Source of the DNA: Actinomycetota bacterium
GTDB taxonomy: Bacteria > Actinomycetota > UBA4738 > HRBIN12
Length of the DNA: 35,200 bases
Reading direction: 5' to 3'
Assembly: GCA_016201135.1 (NCBI GenBank)
Contig: JACQDK010000111.1
Coordinates: forward strand, 1 to 35,200
The translations under genes and the position numbers were made by a program. A model generated the notes under the pieces. That model was not told where the DNA came from and ran no database searches. It was given only the letters and a program-made list of their open reading frames with translations. How positions within the stretch are numbered: the first letter of the stretch is position 1; the number at the start of each line of letters is the position of its first letter. Positions 28,194-34,915 of this stretch are shown here, piece after piece.

Positions 28194-28814
28194 TCACTTC
28201 ACCGCGCCGACGAACCCATCGCCGAACGAGAACGCCCCGCACGTGTAGGTCGTGGTGGTGAAACCGCTCGTAGAGGTCGATACGAACTTGTCCCTGTGCA
28301 GCTTCGCCTTGATCCGAACCTTGCTCGCCCGCCAGACGTCGTGGACGAACGCTCCGCGAAGGACGTCGATCTCGAGCTCCAGGTGCGCCGGAGGATGGAA
28401 CGTGGGTCCGCCCTGGAACACGCAGTCGGTCTCCACGTCCAGCGTGCCCTTGTACGTCCCGCCCTTGAGCGTGAGCTCGCCGGACGCGTGCTTGGTCGTC
28501 TTCTTGTCCAGCACGACCATGACGTCGACGCCTGCGTCGCAGGGCCCCTTCTTGCACGAGGGATCGAACTTCAGCTGGGGCACGAAGCCCGCCGCGAGGA
28601 ACGTGCCTTCCAGGCGCGCCTCCGCGACGGGCGGCGGGGGAGGCGTCGTGGGCGGCGGGCTGCCGGCCAGGGTGGGGGAACCCGGCGTCAGGCTCGCGCT
28701 CGTCGTGCCGCTGGGGGACCCGGACGGCCCTGCCGCGGAGGTCCCGCTCGTGCAGGAGGCGAGGACCGCCAAGAGAACCCCCAACAGTGGGACCGAGACT
28801 CTGGACGCTCGCAC
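28194..28814 (-). CDS. Secreted lipoprotein, unknown family
   Basis: 206 residues from GTG, after a purine-rich GAGAGGGGGAGAG. The signal peptide ends in a clear lipobox LASC with Cys21. A Ser/Gly/Thr/Pro linker with a six-Pro run reaches about 63. The mature domain looks beta-rich and has four Cys (PSCKKGPC, ETDC, TYTC), enough for two disulfides. It reads like a lipid-anchored calycin- or YceI-like barrel (LEGTFLAAGF, GELTLKGGTYKGTL), but I cannot confirm that. It diverges from the FTR1 iron permease and has its own strong promoter, so a metal-related surface role is plausible but unproven. Confidence 0.8.
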   Translation of the reverse strand: MRASRVSVPLLGVLLAVLASCTSGTSAAGPSGSPSGTTSASLTPGSPTLAGSPPPTTPPPPPVAEARLEGTFLAAGFVPQLKFDPSCKKGPCDAGVDVMVVLDKKTTKHASGELTLKGGTYKGTLDVETDCVFQGGPTFHPPAHLELEIDVLRGAFVHDVWRASKVRIKAKLHRDKFVSTSTSGFTTTTYTCGAFSFGDGFVGAVK

Positions 28815-28840
28815 GGGCTCTCCCCCTCTCAGGACGGGTC

Positions 28841-28869
28841 ATCCTGTTCCCGCCCCACCTGGGTGTCAA
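28841..28869 (-). promoter_or_regulatory. Promoter of the divergent lipoprotein
   Basis: On the minus strand TTGACA (28869 to 28864), 17 bases, CAGGAT (28846 to 28841). Transcription would start near 28834. Confidence 0.6.
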
Positions 28870-28886
28870 CGGTCGCATCGCCCGCT

Positions 28887-28902
28887 CGTTCGGGACCGAA
28901 CG
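28887..28902. promoter_or_regulatory. Palindrome 1 in the FTR1/lipoprotein control region
   Basis: CGTTCGG, GA, CCGAACG: a perfect inverted repeat between the two divergent -35 boxes. It is the reverse orientation of an actinobacterial LexA box (CGAAC-N4-GTTCG) and so is probably not one. A dimeric repressor or activator site is likely. Confidence 0.5.
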
Positions 28903-28905
28903 ATG

Positions 28906-28939
28906 TTGACGCAAATCCTATCTCGCCGATAGGGTTTGC
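28906..28939 (+). promoter_or_regulatory. FTR1 promoter with overlapping palindromic operator
   Basis: TTGACG (28906-28911), 18 bases, TAGGGT (28930-28935). A 29-base inverted repeat fills the core promoter: GCAAATCCTATC (28911-28922), spacer TCGCC, GATAGGGTTTGC (28928-28939), with one mismatch between the 12-base arms. A protein bound here would block RNA polymerase, so repression by a dimeric regulator is expected. An iron-sensing repressor fits the gene, but the sequence is not the classical IdeR/DtxR box. Confidence 0.7.
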
Positions 28940-28982
28940 CGGCCCGGCCGACCAGGCTGGATCTACCGAAGGACCGGATGAG

Positions 28983-29816
28983 ATGGGCGCAGCGCTCCTG
29001 ATCACGCTCCGCGAGGGCATCGAGGCCGCCCTCATCATCTCGATCCTCCTGGCGTACCTCCGGCAGCTCGGTCGCCGGGACCGCTCCTACCTGATCTGGT
29101 GGGGAACGGGCGTCGCGATCGTCGCTTCGCTCGCGGCCGGCGCCCTGATCTTCAACCTCGGCGGTGAGTTCGAGGGCACCGGCGAGCAGCTCTTCGAGGG
29201 GCTCACCACGCTGACCGCGGTCTGCGTGCTCACGTGGATGATCTTCTGGATGCGGCGCCAGGGACTTCGGATCAAGTCGGAGCTGCAGGACAAGGTCGAC
29301 TCGGCCCTCGTCACAGGAGGCCTGGCTCTTGCGACGCTCGCCTTCGTGGCGGTCCTGCGCGAGGGCATCGAGACGGCGCTCTTCGTCTTCGCCGCCGCGA
29401 AGGGGACGGCCGCGGGCACCGGGGTTGCCGGGCAGCTGCTCGGGGCCTTCGTCGGGCTCGCGATGGCGGTGGTGCTCGGCGTCCTGCTGTACCGCGGGGG
29501 GATCCGCCTGGACATGCGGACCTTCTTCAGGGTTACGGGCGGACTGGTCCTCGTGGTCGCCGCGGGCCTCTTCGCGTTCTCGATGCGCGAGCTCCAGGAT
29601 GCCGGCGTGCTGCCGTTCCTGACGGGCATCGCGTACGACGTGTCGGGGACGTTCGCAGACGACGCGGGCCTGGGGAGCGTGTTGCGCGCGATCTTCGGCT
29701 ACCAGGCCGACCCCACGTGGCTCGAAGTGCTCGCCTGGATCGGATACGTGGGCGTCACCGCCACCCTCTATCTGCGACCCGCGCTCGCGCGCCCGGTGGA
29801 ACAACCGGCCCGATGA
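28983..29816 (+). CDS. FTR1-family iron permease
   Basis: 277 residues, about seven membrane helices. The two REGIE iron-relay motifs of the FTR1/EfeU family are at 10-14 (LREGIEAALII) and 126-130 (LREGIETALFV), in helices 1 and 4. The start MGAALLITLREG has AAGGA upstream at a slightly long spacing; the open frame upstream is non-coding. Neither an EfeO-like partner nor an EfeB peroxidase is adjacent. A blue-copper lipoprotein lies 420 bases downstream on the other strand. Likely takes up ferric or ferrous iron across the membrane after oxidation. Confidence 0.93.
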   Translation: MGAALLITLREGIEAALIISILLAYLRQLGRRDRSYLIWWGTGVAIVASLAAGALIFNLGGEFEGTGEQLFEGLTTLTAVCVLTWMIFWMRRQGLRIKSELQDKVDSALVTGGLALATLAFVAVLREGIETALFVFAAAKGTAAGTGVAGQLLGAFVGLAMAVVLGVLLYRGGIRLDMRTFFRVTGGLVLVVAAGLFAFSMRELQDAGVLPFLTGIAYDVSGTFADDAGLGSVLRAIFGYQADPTWLEVLAWIGYVGVTATLYLRPALARPVEQPAR

Positions 29817-29947
29817 CACAGCGCGCGCGGGCGGCATCTCGTCGTCTGACCGCGCGTGAAAGTGTCACTCTTTCTCCGCGTGAAGCAGCACCACCCCTAC
29901 CTGCACCGACGGCCTGAAGGCCCTGCGGCGCAGCTCCCTTCGTCGAG
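29817..29947. other. Gap between FTR1 and the RNA promoter
   Basis: No credible gene on either strand. GAAAG and CTTTC (29858-29874) could form a weak stem 42 bases after the FTR1 stop, and GGCC-TGAA-GGCC (29911-29922) a small hairpin. Either may serve as the FTR1 terminator. The open frame on the minus strand through here has composition unlike the neighbours' coding sequence and no start signals. Confidence 0.4.
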
Positions 29948-29976
29948 TTGACAGGGTGAGGACGCAAGTCTATCTT
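29948..29976 (+). promoter_or_regulatory. Strong sigma-70-type promoter with no protein gene
   Basis: TTGACA (29948-29953), 17 bases, TATCTT (29971-29976): the best -35 match with optimal spacing seen on the plus strand. Expected start near 29983. The next gene downstream is on the opposite strand, so the transcript is probably a non-coding RNA. Confidence 0.65.
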
Positions 29977-29982
29977 TCGCTC

Positions 29983-30206
29983 CGGTCCCACGCGGCCGCG
30001 GGACCGGGAAGGCTCGGAATCACCGGTGAGGACGGAACCGGCGGAGGCGCAAGCCGCTGGCGGGACCGCTGAACCGGCCGGGCTCACCGGCACCGAGGGT
30101 CGCTTGGGGCCACCTGATTGACGGGCTGCGACGCCGAGTAGAAAACGATCGCGTATGGGGAAGGCGTGATCGGCTCCAAAGGCGCCGCAGCCCGTCATTC
30201 ATCTTT
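29983..30206 (+). ncRNA. Candidate structured non-coding RNA (about 220 bases)
   Basis: Unrecognised. Element 1: CCGGTCCC/GGGACCGG (29982-29989 with 30000-30007). Element 2: an outer stem CTCGG/CCGAG (30013-30017 with 30093-30097), then CCGGTGAG/CTCACCGG (30023-30030 with 30083-30090) and an inner CCGGCGG/CCGCTGG (30038-30044 with 30054-30060). Element 3: a 17-base-pair stem with one mismatch (30119-30135 with 30181-30197), whose 45-base interior contains CGATC/GATCG (30146-30150 with 30168-30172). TTCATCTTT follows the last stem and may end transcription. I do not see the core motifs of RNase P RNA, tmRNA, SRP RNA or common riboswitches. No expression evidence. Confidence 0.45.
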
Positions 30207-30220
30207 CCGGAACCTTCCGG
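30207..30220. repeat. Short palindrome near the end of the copper lipoprotein gene
   Basis: CCGGAA, CC, TTCCGG. It lies 16 bases beyond the stop of the cupredoxin gene on the minus strand and directly after the candidate RNA on the plus strand, so it could act as a terminator in either direction. Confidence 0.35.
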
Positions 30221-30235
30221 CGGCGCGACGCTCGC

Positions 30236-30631
30236 TCAGCCGATGACGATCGTGCCGGCCATCCCGAAGACCGTATGGAACCGGCAGTAGAACTGGTAGG
30301 TGCCGGGCCCGCCGAGTTTCTTCCCGAGGCCTCGGATCTCGAACGTCGCCCCCACCGGCAGGTCCTCCGAGAAGCCGATCGCAGGGATCGTGACGTTGTG
30401 CGTGACCGTTCCCTGGTTCGTCCACCTCACAGTGCGGTCCTCGCTCAGCGTCGGAGTGGGGTGGGCGTCGTGGAAGTGGTAGTCGATCGCCGTGATGGTG
30501 TACGGGTGCGAGGGATCGTCGGGGAGCTGCGTGACGAGGGGCGTCGGCGAGCCGGCCCCGCCCACTCCGCCCGAGCAGGCCACGACGACGAGCCCCAGGC
30601 CAAGGAGGAGTGCGAGCGTCCGCCGGCTCAT
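30236..30631 (-). CDS. Blue-copper (cupredoxin) lipoprotein
   Basis: 131 residues. Signal peptide [19 protein letters not shown] with lipid-anchored Cys19. The cupredoxin domain has all four type 1 copper ligands: His78 (THNVT), Cys116, His119 and Met124 ([10 protein letters not shown]), with plastocyanin-like C-x2-H-x4-M spacing. Likely a surface electron carrier or copper-binding protein. The ATG overlaps the ATPase stop (ATGA), so it is the fourth gene of the second amino acid ABC operon, an unusual place for a cupredoxin. It is also the nearest protein gene to FTR1 on that side, so a role in iron oxidation for uptake is possible. Confidence 0.92.
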   Translation of the reverse strand: MSRRTLALLLGLGLVVVACSGGVGGAGSPTPLVTQLPDDPSHPYTITAIDYHFHDAHPTPTLSEDRTVRWTNQGTVTHNVTIPAIGFSEDLPVGATFEIRGLGKKLGGPGTYQFYCRFHTVFGMAGTIVIG

Positions 30632-31371
30632 AGGATCTGCGAGAAGAACTGCTTCAGCCGCTCCGACCGCGGCGACGCGAACATCTCCCGGGGATCTCCC
30701 TCCTCGACGATGACGCCGCCGTCCACGAAGACCATACGCGTGCCGACCTCGCGCGCGAACCCCATCTCGTGGGTCACCACCATCATGGTCATCCCCTCAG
30801 TCGCGAGGTCCTTCATCACCTGGAGGACCTCCCCCACCAGCTCCGGGTCGAGGGCGCTCGTGACCTCGTCGAAGAGCATCAGCCGGGGCTGCATGGCCAG
30901 CGCCCTGGCGATCGCCACCCGCTGCTGCTGGCCGCCGGAGAGCTGTCCCGGATAGGCGTCGGCCTTCTGCTCCAGCTTCACCCGGCTGAGCTGCTCCAGC
31001 GCGCGCTCCCTCGCCTCGTCGGAGCCGAGCTTCAGGACCTTCTCGAGCGGGAGGGTGAGGTTCTGTAGGGCCGTCCTGTGGGGGAAGAGGTTGAAGGCCT
31101 GGAACACGATCCCGATGTGGGTCCGGACCTCGTTCAGATCGGTCCTGATGTCGGTGATGTCCCTTCCCTCGAAGGTCACTCGCCCGAGCGTGGGTGTCTC
31201 CAGCAGGTTCACGCACCGAAGGAGCGTGGACTTGCCCGAACCGGACGGCCCCACGATGACCTGGACCTCGCCCAGGTTCAGGGCGAGGTCGATCCCCCGC
31301 AGGACGTGGTTGTTCCCGAACCACTTGTGGACGCCCTCCAGCCGGATGATCGAGCTGTCGGGGCTCTGCAC
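30628..31371 (-). CDS. Polar amino acid ABC transporter, ATP-binding subunit (system 2)
   Basis: 247 residues, GlnQ type. Walker [12 protein letters not shown]-loop [17 protein letters not shown], signature [11 protein letters not shown], Walker [15 protein letters not shown] and switch His in VTHEMGF are all canonical. The GTG start follows the permease stop directly (TGAGTG on the minus strand with no gap). Closely similar to the system 1 ATPase in this window. Confidence 0.95.
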   Translation of the reverse strand: MQSPDSSIIRLEGVHKWFGNNHVLRGIDLALNLGEVQVIVGPSGSGKSTLLRCVNLLETPTLGRVTFEGRDITDIRTDLNEVRTHIGIVFQAFNLFPHRTALQNLTLPLEKVLKLGSDEARERALEQLSRVKLEQKADAYPGQLSGGQQQRVAIARALAMQPRLMLFDEVTSALDPELVGEVLQVMKDLATEGMTMMVVTHEMGFAREVGTRMVFVDGGVIVEEGDPREMFASPRSERLKQFFSQIL

Positions 31372-32523
31372 TCAGCTCGCCCCCGCGATGGACACGAGCC
31401 CGCTCCGCAGGCGCTTCTCGATCGCGTTCACCAGCCGGATCAGCGGCAAGGTGACGACGAGGTACCCCATCGCCGACATAAGGAACGGCGTGGCGTTGTA
31501 CGTGGCCGAGTAGATGTCGCGGCCCACGGAGTACAGCTCGCGCTGGCTGGCGACCAGCCCCATCACGGTGATCAGGGACGTGTCCTTGATCAGGATCACG
31601 AACTCGTTCATGAGGGGCGGGATCACGCGCCGCACGGCCTGCGGGACGATCGCGTACCTCATCGCCTGCCCGTACGACATGCCGAGGGACCGCGCGGCCT
31701 CGATCTGCCCCCGCTCGATCGACTGGAGCCCGGCCCGGAACACCTCGGCCGCGTATGCGCCCGTGTTGAGGCTGAACACCGCCCATGCGATCACGAGCGG
31801 CGAGATCACGCCGACGTCCAGTCCCAGCGCGACCCCGAAGTACGCGAACGCCAGCTGCCAGATCAGCGGCGTGCCGCGGAAGAAGTTGATGTAGGCGCGT
31901 GCGGGCGCGCGCACGACCCGTCTCGAGGACAACGCCAGCATCGAGAGGAAGAGCCCGATCACTATCCCCCCGATCTCGCCCGTGAACGCCAGGGTGAGCG
32001 TGATCCGCGCGGCGCTCGCGAAGTCCCCGATCCGCCCGCTCACGTACGACAGGTTCAGGAAGTTGGAGGCGAAGGCTCCCACCTGCCCACCGCGGAACAG
32101 GAGCATCAGCGCCGCCAGAGCCGCGGCCTGGATCCCCAGCACGGCGCCCGCGATGCAGTGCTCCCGCTGGCGACGCGACGGCATCGAACGGTACCTCGAG
32201 AATCCGCCCACCATCGCCAGCACGCCCACCGCGATCCCGGCCAGCAGCACGAACGTCTCCTGACGAGAGAGCGCGGACTCGACGATGCTGCAGACGCCGC
32301 GAGCCCCCTCGGCTCGCGGCTCGATCTTCTGGTCCACGCAGAGCTGCGAGATCGGGCCCGAGCGCTGCGCGTGGACCAGGATTATCGCGATCGTCCCGAG
32401 GATCACCAGGCCGAGCGCCAGCCAGCCGAGGGCGAAGATGGACCCGGGGACGGGAGCCGTGGGTCCTCGGGTGTCGGGAGGGCCGTCGAGGCCCTCTTGG
32501 GGTCGAGGCAGAGCCCCGCTCAA
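31372..32523 (-). CDS. Polar amino acid ABC transporter, permease subunit with N-terminal membrane extension (system 2)
   Basis: 383 residues from TTG 32523, with AAGGAG at good spacing. The permease domain (about 165-375) has YINFFRGTPLIWQL and the EAA loop IEAARSLGMSYGQAMRYAIV. The first 150 residues are extra for the family. They contain membrane helices at about 28-50, 91-107 and 124-143 and a likely outside loop with Cys62 and Cys78. The helices show no similarity to a binding protein, and the role of the extension is unknown. One such protein is the only permease of the operon. Confidence 0.92.
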   Translation of the reverse strand: MSGALPRPQEGLDGPPDTRGPTAPVPGSIFALGWLALGLVILGTIAIILVHAQRSGPISQLCVDQKIEPRAEGARGVCSIVESALSRQETFVLLAGIAVGVLAMVGGFSRYRSMPSRRQREHCIAGAVLGIQAAALAALMLLFRGGQVGAFASNFLNLSYVSGRIGDFASAARITLTLAFTGEIGGIVIGLFLSMLALSSRRVVRAPARAYINFFRGTPLIWQLAFAYFGVALGLDVGVISPLVIAWAVFSLNTGAYAAEVFRAGLQSIERGQIEAARSLGMSYGQAMRYAIVPQAVRRVIPPLMNEFVILIKDTSLITVMGLVASQRELYSVGRDIYSATYNATPFLMSAMGYLVVTLPLIRLVNAIEKRLRSGLVSIAGAS

Positions 32524-32541
32524 GGTCGTCTCCTTCGTGCG

Positions 32542-32586
32542 CGCGCGGGGCTCGCGGCCGGCGCCGCCCGCCGCGAGCCCCGCGCG
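32542..32586 (-). repeat. Perfect 16-base-pair stem-loop between binding-protein and permease genes (system 2)
   Basis: CGCGCGGGGCTCGCGG (32542-32557) and CCGCGAGCCCCGCGCG (32571-32586) are exact complements around a 13-base loop. It lies just after the binding-protein stop, with no T-run. It probably stabilises the 5' cistron and attenuates permease expression rather than fully terminating. Confidence 0.6.
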
Positions 32587-32596
32587 TTCCGCCCGA

Positions 32597-33451
32597 TCAG
32601 CCGGTCGGCTGGAACTCGGCCGGGAGGGGGGTCCCAGGGAAGTACTTGTCGAATATCTGCTTGTAGGTGCCGTCCGCGACTATCTGCGTCAGGGCGCCGT
32701 TGATAGCTGCGAGGAGGGCCGGGTTGTCCTTCGACACGGCCAGGCCGTAGTGCTCGTTCGTGTCGATCAGCTGGACGACCTGGAGGCCCGGACGATCCGC
32801 GACCTCGGCCGCCGACGGGGCGGCGTCGTTCACCACGCCCTGCACCTGCCCGGCCTGGAGCGCCGTGAACATGTCCGGCGCGAGGTCGAACGTGCGGAGC
32901 TGGATCCCCTTGGGCGCCAGGTTGTCCTGTGCCCACTTCTGGCCGGTTGTGCCCTTCTGCACGGCGACGGTGTCCCCCGAGGCCAGGCCGTCCGTCGACG
33001 TCAGGCTCGGGGTCTTGTCCGTGTTCACCGTGAAGCCCTGCTCGGAGTTGAAGTAGGGATCGGAGAAGTTCACTGCCTTCTCTCGCTCGGGGGTGATCGT
33101 CGATGCGGCCGCGACCATGTCGAACTTGTTCACCGCAAGGGCCGTGAAGATCGTGTCGAAGTTCGCCTTCACCCACACGACCTGGAGCCCGAGGCGGTCG
33201 GCGATCGCCTGGGTGATCTCGACGTCGAACCCGACGAGGTTGTTCTGCTTGTCGTAGTACTCGAACGGCTTGTAGTCGAGGCAGGACGCGACCTGCAGCT
33301 TGCCGGCCTCCAGGGTCTGGACCGCCGGCGCCGTCGTTCCGGCGCTGGAGCTGCCGGTCGCGGGCGTCACGCTGGTGCCCTTGTTGCACGCAGTGGCAAG
33401 TATCGCGAAGAGCGCGACCAGCGCCACGCCGATGCTCAAACGCTTCCTCAA
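32597..33451 (-). CDS. Polar amino acid ABC transporter, substrate-binding lipoprotein (system 2)
   Basis: 284 residues from TTG 33451, with GGAGG eight bases upstream. Signal peptide with basic MRKRLSIGVA and lipid-anchored Cys22, then a Ser/Thr/Ala linker. The SBP-bac-3 domain begins near LQVASCLDYKPFEYYD. VGFDVEITQAIADRLGL, AASTITPEREKAVNFSDPYF and the C-terminal YKQIFDKYFPG are typical. First gene of the SBP-permease-ATPase-cupredoxin operon. Confidence 0.95.
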   Translation of the reverse strand: MRKRLSIGVALVALFAILATACNKGTSVTPATGSSSAGTTAPAVQTLEAGKLQVASCLDYKPFEYYDKQNNLVGFDVEITQAIADRLGLQVVWVKANFDTIFTALAVNKFDMVAAASTITPEREKAVNFSDPYFNSEQGFTVNTDKTPSLTSTDGLASGDTVAVQKGTTGQKWAQDNLAPKGIQLRTFDLAPDMFTALQAGQVQGVVNDAAPSAAEVADRPGLQVVQLIDTNEHYGLAVSKDNPALLAAINGALTQIVADGTYKQIFDKYFPGTPLPAEFQPTG

Positions 33452-33490
33452 ATCTTCCCCCTCCTGTCGTGGCCCCTGGGAGCCGGCCGG

Positions 33491-33509
33491 ACCATAGGTG
33501 GCATATGGT
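33491..33509 (-). promoter_or_regulatory. Palindrome upstream of ABC system 2
   Basis: ACCATA, seven bases, TATGGT, about 40 bases before the TTG start. On the minus strand TATGGT (33496 to 33491) could also be the -10 box, which would place an operator over the promoter. No good -35 hexamer. Confidence 0.4.
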
Positions 33510-33610
33510 GGACCAGAACACCACCGGACTCAACCCAGATGACCATCGGTGTCGGCGACGGCGTCGCGCTCCGCGCAACGCCGTTCGGGCCGCGAGCACC
33601 CGCCCGGCGC

Positions 33611-34768
33611 TCAGAGACTCGCCCATCGCTCCCCCCGGTCGACGAAGAGCGCGACCTCCGGCCGGTCGATCTCACCAGAGCCGTCGAAGGTGTACGTGCG
33701 AGCGAGCCCCGAGTAGGGGCCGGAGGCGCCGATGGCCGCCCGGATGTCCCGCCGCGTGCGTGCTCCTGCGCGTAGGAGCCCCAGGAGCATCCCGGCTGCG
33801 TCCCACGCCTCGGCCACGTAGGAGCCGGGGGGCGTCCCGAACTCAGATTGGAAGTCGTGTATGAACACCTCGGCCTTCAGCTCGGTCGACGTCGACAGGT
33901 CTACGCACGCGCAAGCCACGACGGTGCCTTCGCCGGCCGGCCCGGCCGTCGTGAGGTAGGAGTCCGTCTTGGCCGCGTCGGGGGCGACCGTCGGCACGTC
34001 GCCGAGCCCGGCGCCCCGGAGCGCGACGCGGAGCGCGGCCGCTCCCGTCGCGAACCCCGCCCAGGCGACCGAGGCGCAACCCGCCTGCCGTATGCCGGCC
34101 ACCGCGGCCCCCGTTCCCTCATCTCCCTCGTGGATGGCCGTGTGGTACGGCACGTCTCCGCCGAGCGCCGCACCCAGATCCCGGGCCAGCGCCGACCCGT
34201 ATGCCGAGCCGTCGCCCACGAGGCACACGCCTCCTGCACCTCCTTCGCTCCCTCGCAGGTAGGCGGCCATGGACTGGACCAGGATCGCCTGTGGAGCCAC
34301 CAGCCGCACGCGCCCGCCCCAGGCCTGCGAGGGAGCGCCCAGCGTGGACAACCCGAACGTGAGGAGTCCCGCCCGGTCCAGCACCTCCCCCACCGCATCG
34401 GGCTCGGACCAGAACGGGGCGGCCACCGCCGCAACGTAGGAGGCGTCGGCCGCCACCCGGCGGGCGAGGTCCAGCGCGATCGCCGGATCCCCCCGCGTGT
34501 CGAGTTCCTCGACGTCGACCCCCACGGGCAGGTCGCCCGCGTCTGCCGCCTTGAGGATCGCGAGCCGGAACGCCTCCAGTGCGGGCAGCGCGTGCTCGTA
34601 GGGTTCGCCCACGGTGGAATCCTCGAAGTACGCAACCTTCACCCGAACCGGCTCGGCCGACGTGGCGACCGTCTGCGAGCCGGGGCCGCGGGTGCACGCC
34701 GGGAGCGGGAGCGCCAGCGCCAAGAGCGTGACGAGCGCGGCCCTGCGCGAGGTCCTGCCGGCGGTCAT
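33611..34768 (-). CDS. Leu/Ile/Val-type periplasmic-binding lipoprotein (orphan)
   Basis: 385 residues. Signal peptide with LPAC lipobox, Cys25. The mature protein has the Peripla-BP-6 two-lobe fold: KVAYFEDSTVGEPYEHALPAL opens the first lobe, AAVAAPFWSEPDAVGEVLDRAGLLTFG is the ligand-side region, and GGVCLVGDGSAYGSALARDL begins the second. No permease or ATPase of the branched-chain type is nearby, so it may work with a distant transporter or act as a sensor. The start lacks a strong Shine-Dalgarno sequence. It lies between ABC system 2 and tRNA-Leu. Confidence 0.88.
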   Translation of the reverse strand: MTAGRTSRRAALVTLLALALPLPACTRGPGSQTVATSAEPVRVKVAYFEDSTVGEPYEHALPALEAFRLAILKAADAGDLPVGVDVEELDTRGDPAIALDLARRVAADASYVAAVAAPFWSEPDAVGEVLDRAGLLTFGLSTLGAPSQAWGGRVRLVAPQAILVQSMAAYLRGSEGGAGGVCLVGDGSAYGSALARDLGAALGGDVPYHTAIHEGDEGTGAAVAGIRQAGCASVAWAGFATGAAALRVALRGAGLGDVPTVAPDAAKTDSYLTTAGPAGEGTVVACACVDLSTSTELKAEVFIHDFQSEFGTPPGSYVAEAWDAAGMLLGLLRAGARTRRDIRAAIGASGPYSGLARTYTFDGSGEIDRPEVALFVDRGERWASL

Positions 34769-34812
34769 CGTCTTTCGGATCCCTTCGTCGAGGTTCGCCC
34801 GGCGGGGACCGG

Positions 34813-34818
34813 TAGTCT
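34813..34818 (+). promoter_or_regulatory. Possible -10 box for tRNA-Leu
   Basis: TAGTCT 11 bases before the mature 5' end. No convincing -35 hexamer. Confidence 0.35.
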
Positions 34819-34829
34819 AGGGACACCGT

Positions 34830-34913
34830 GCCGGGGTGGCGGAATCGGCAGACGCGCGGGTCTCAAAAACCCGTGGGCTTCGGCCCGTGAGGGTTCGATC
34901 CCCTCTCCCGGCA
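34830..34913 (+). tRNA. tRNA-Leu (anticodon CAA)
   Basis: 84 bases. The acceptor stem GCCGGGG (34830-34836) pairs with TCCCGGC (34906-34912) and is followed by A73. The anticodon stem CGGGT/ACCCG encloses the loop CTCAAAA, giving anticodon CAA (34864-34866), which reads UUG. A long variable arm (GGGC-TTCG-GCCC) marks a class II tRNA. The T-stem GAGGG/CCCTC holds TTCGATC. CCA is not encoded. UUG is likely a rare codon in such a GC-rich genome. Confidence 0.98.
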
Positions 34914-34915
34914 CC

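Noticed and set aside
28887-28902. Possible LexA/SOS box
   Set aside because: The half-sites are in the opposite order (GTTCG then CGAAC) to the actinobacterial box, and the flanking genes are not SOS genes.
30055-30075. TGGCGGGACCGC resembling a T-box antiterminator
   Set aside because: It lacks the exact TGGNACCGCG bulge sequence, specifier stem and a downstream aminoacyl-tRNA or amino acid gene.
29984-30110. Resemblance of the minus strand (GGTG...GCGGTCCCGCCA) to the cobalamin riboswitch core
   Set aside because: The essential CCACTG box and the terminal AGCCAGGAGACC segment are missing, and no minus-strand gene lies downstream for it to control.
30118-30144. Second promoter TTGACG...TAGAAA inside the RNA candidate
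   Set aside because: The spacer is only 15 bases and the -35 half lies in the long stem; chance occurrence is more likely.
29755-30198. 147-residue minus-strand open frame across the FTR1-cupredoxin gap
   Set aside because: It overlaps the 3' end of FTR1, has Arg/Pro/Ala-rich random-like composition and no start signals.
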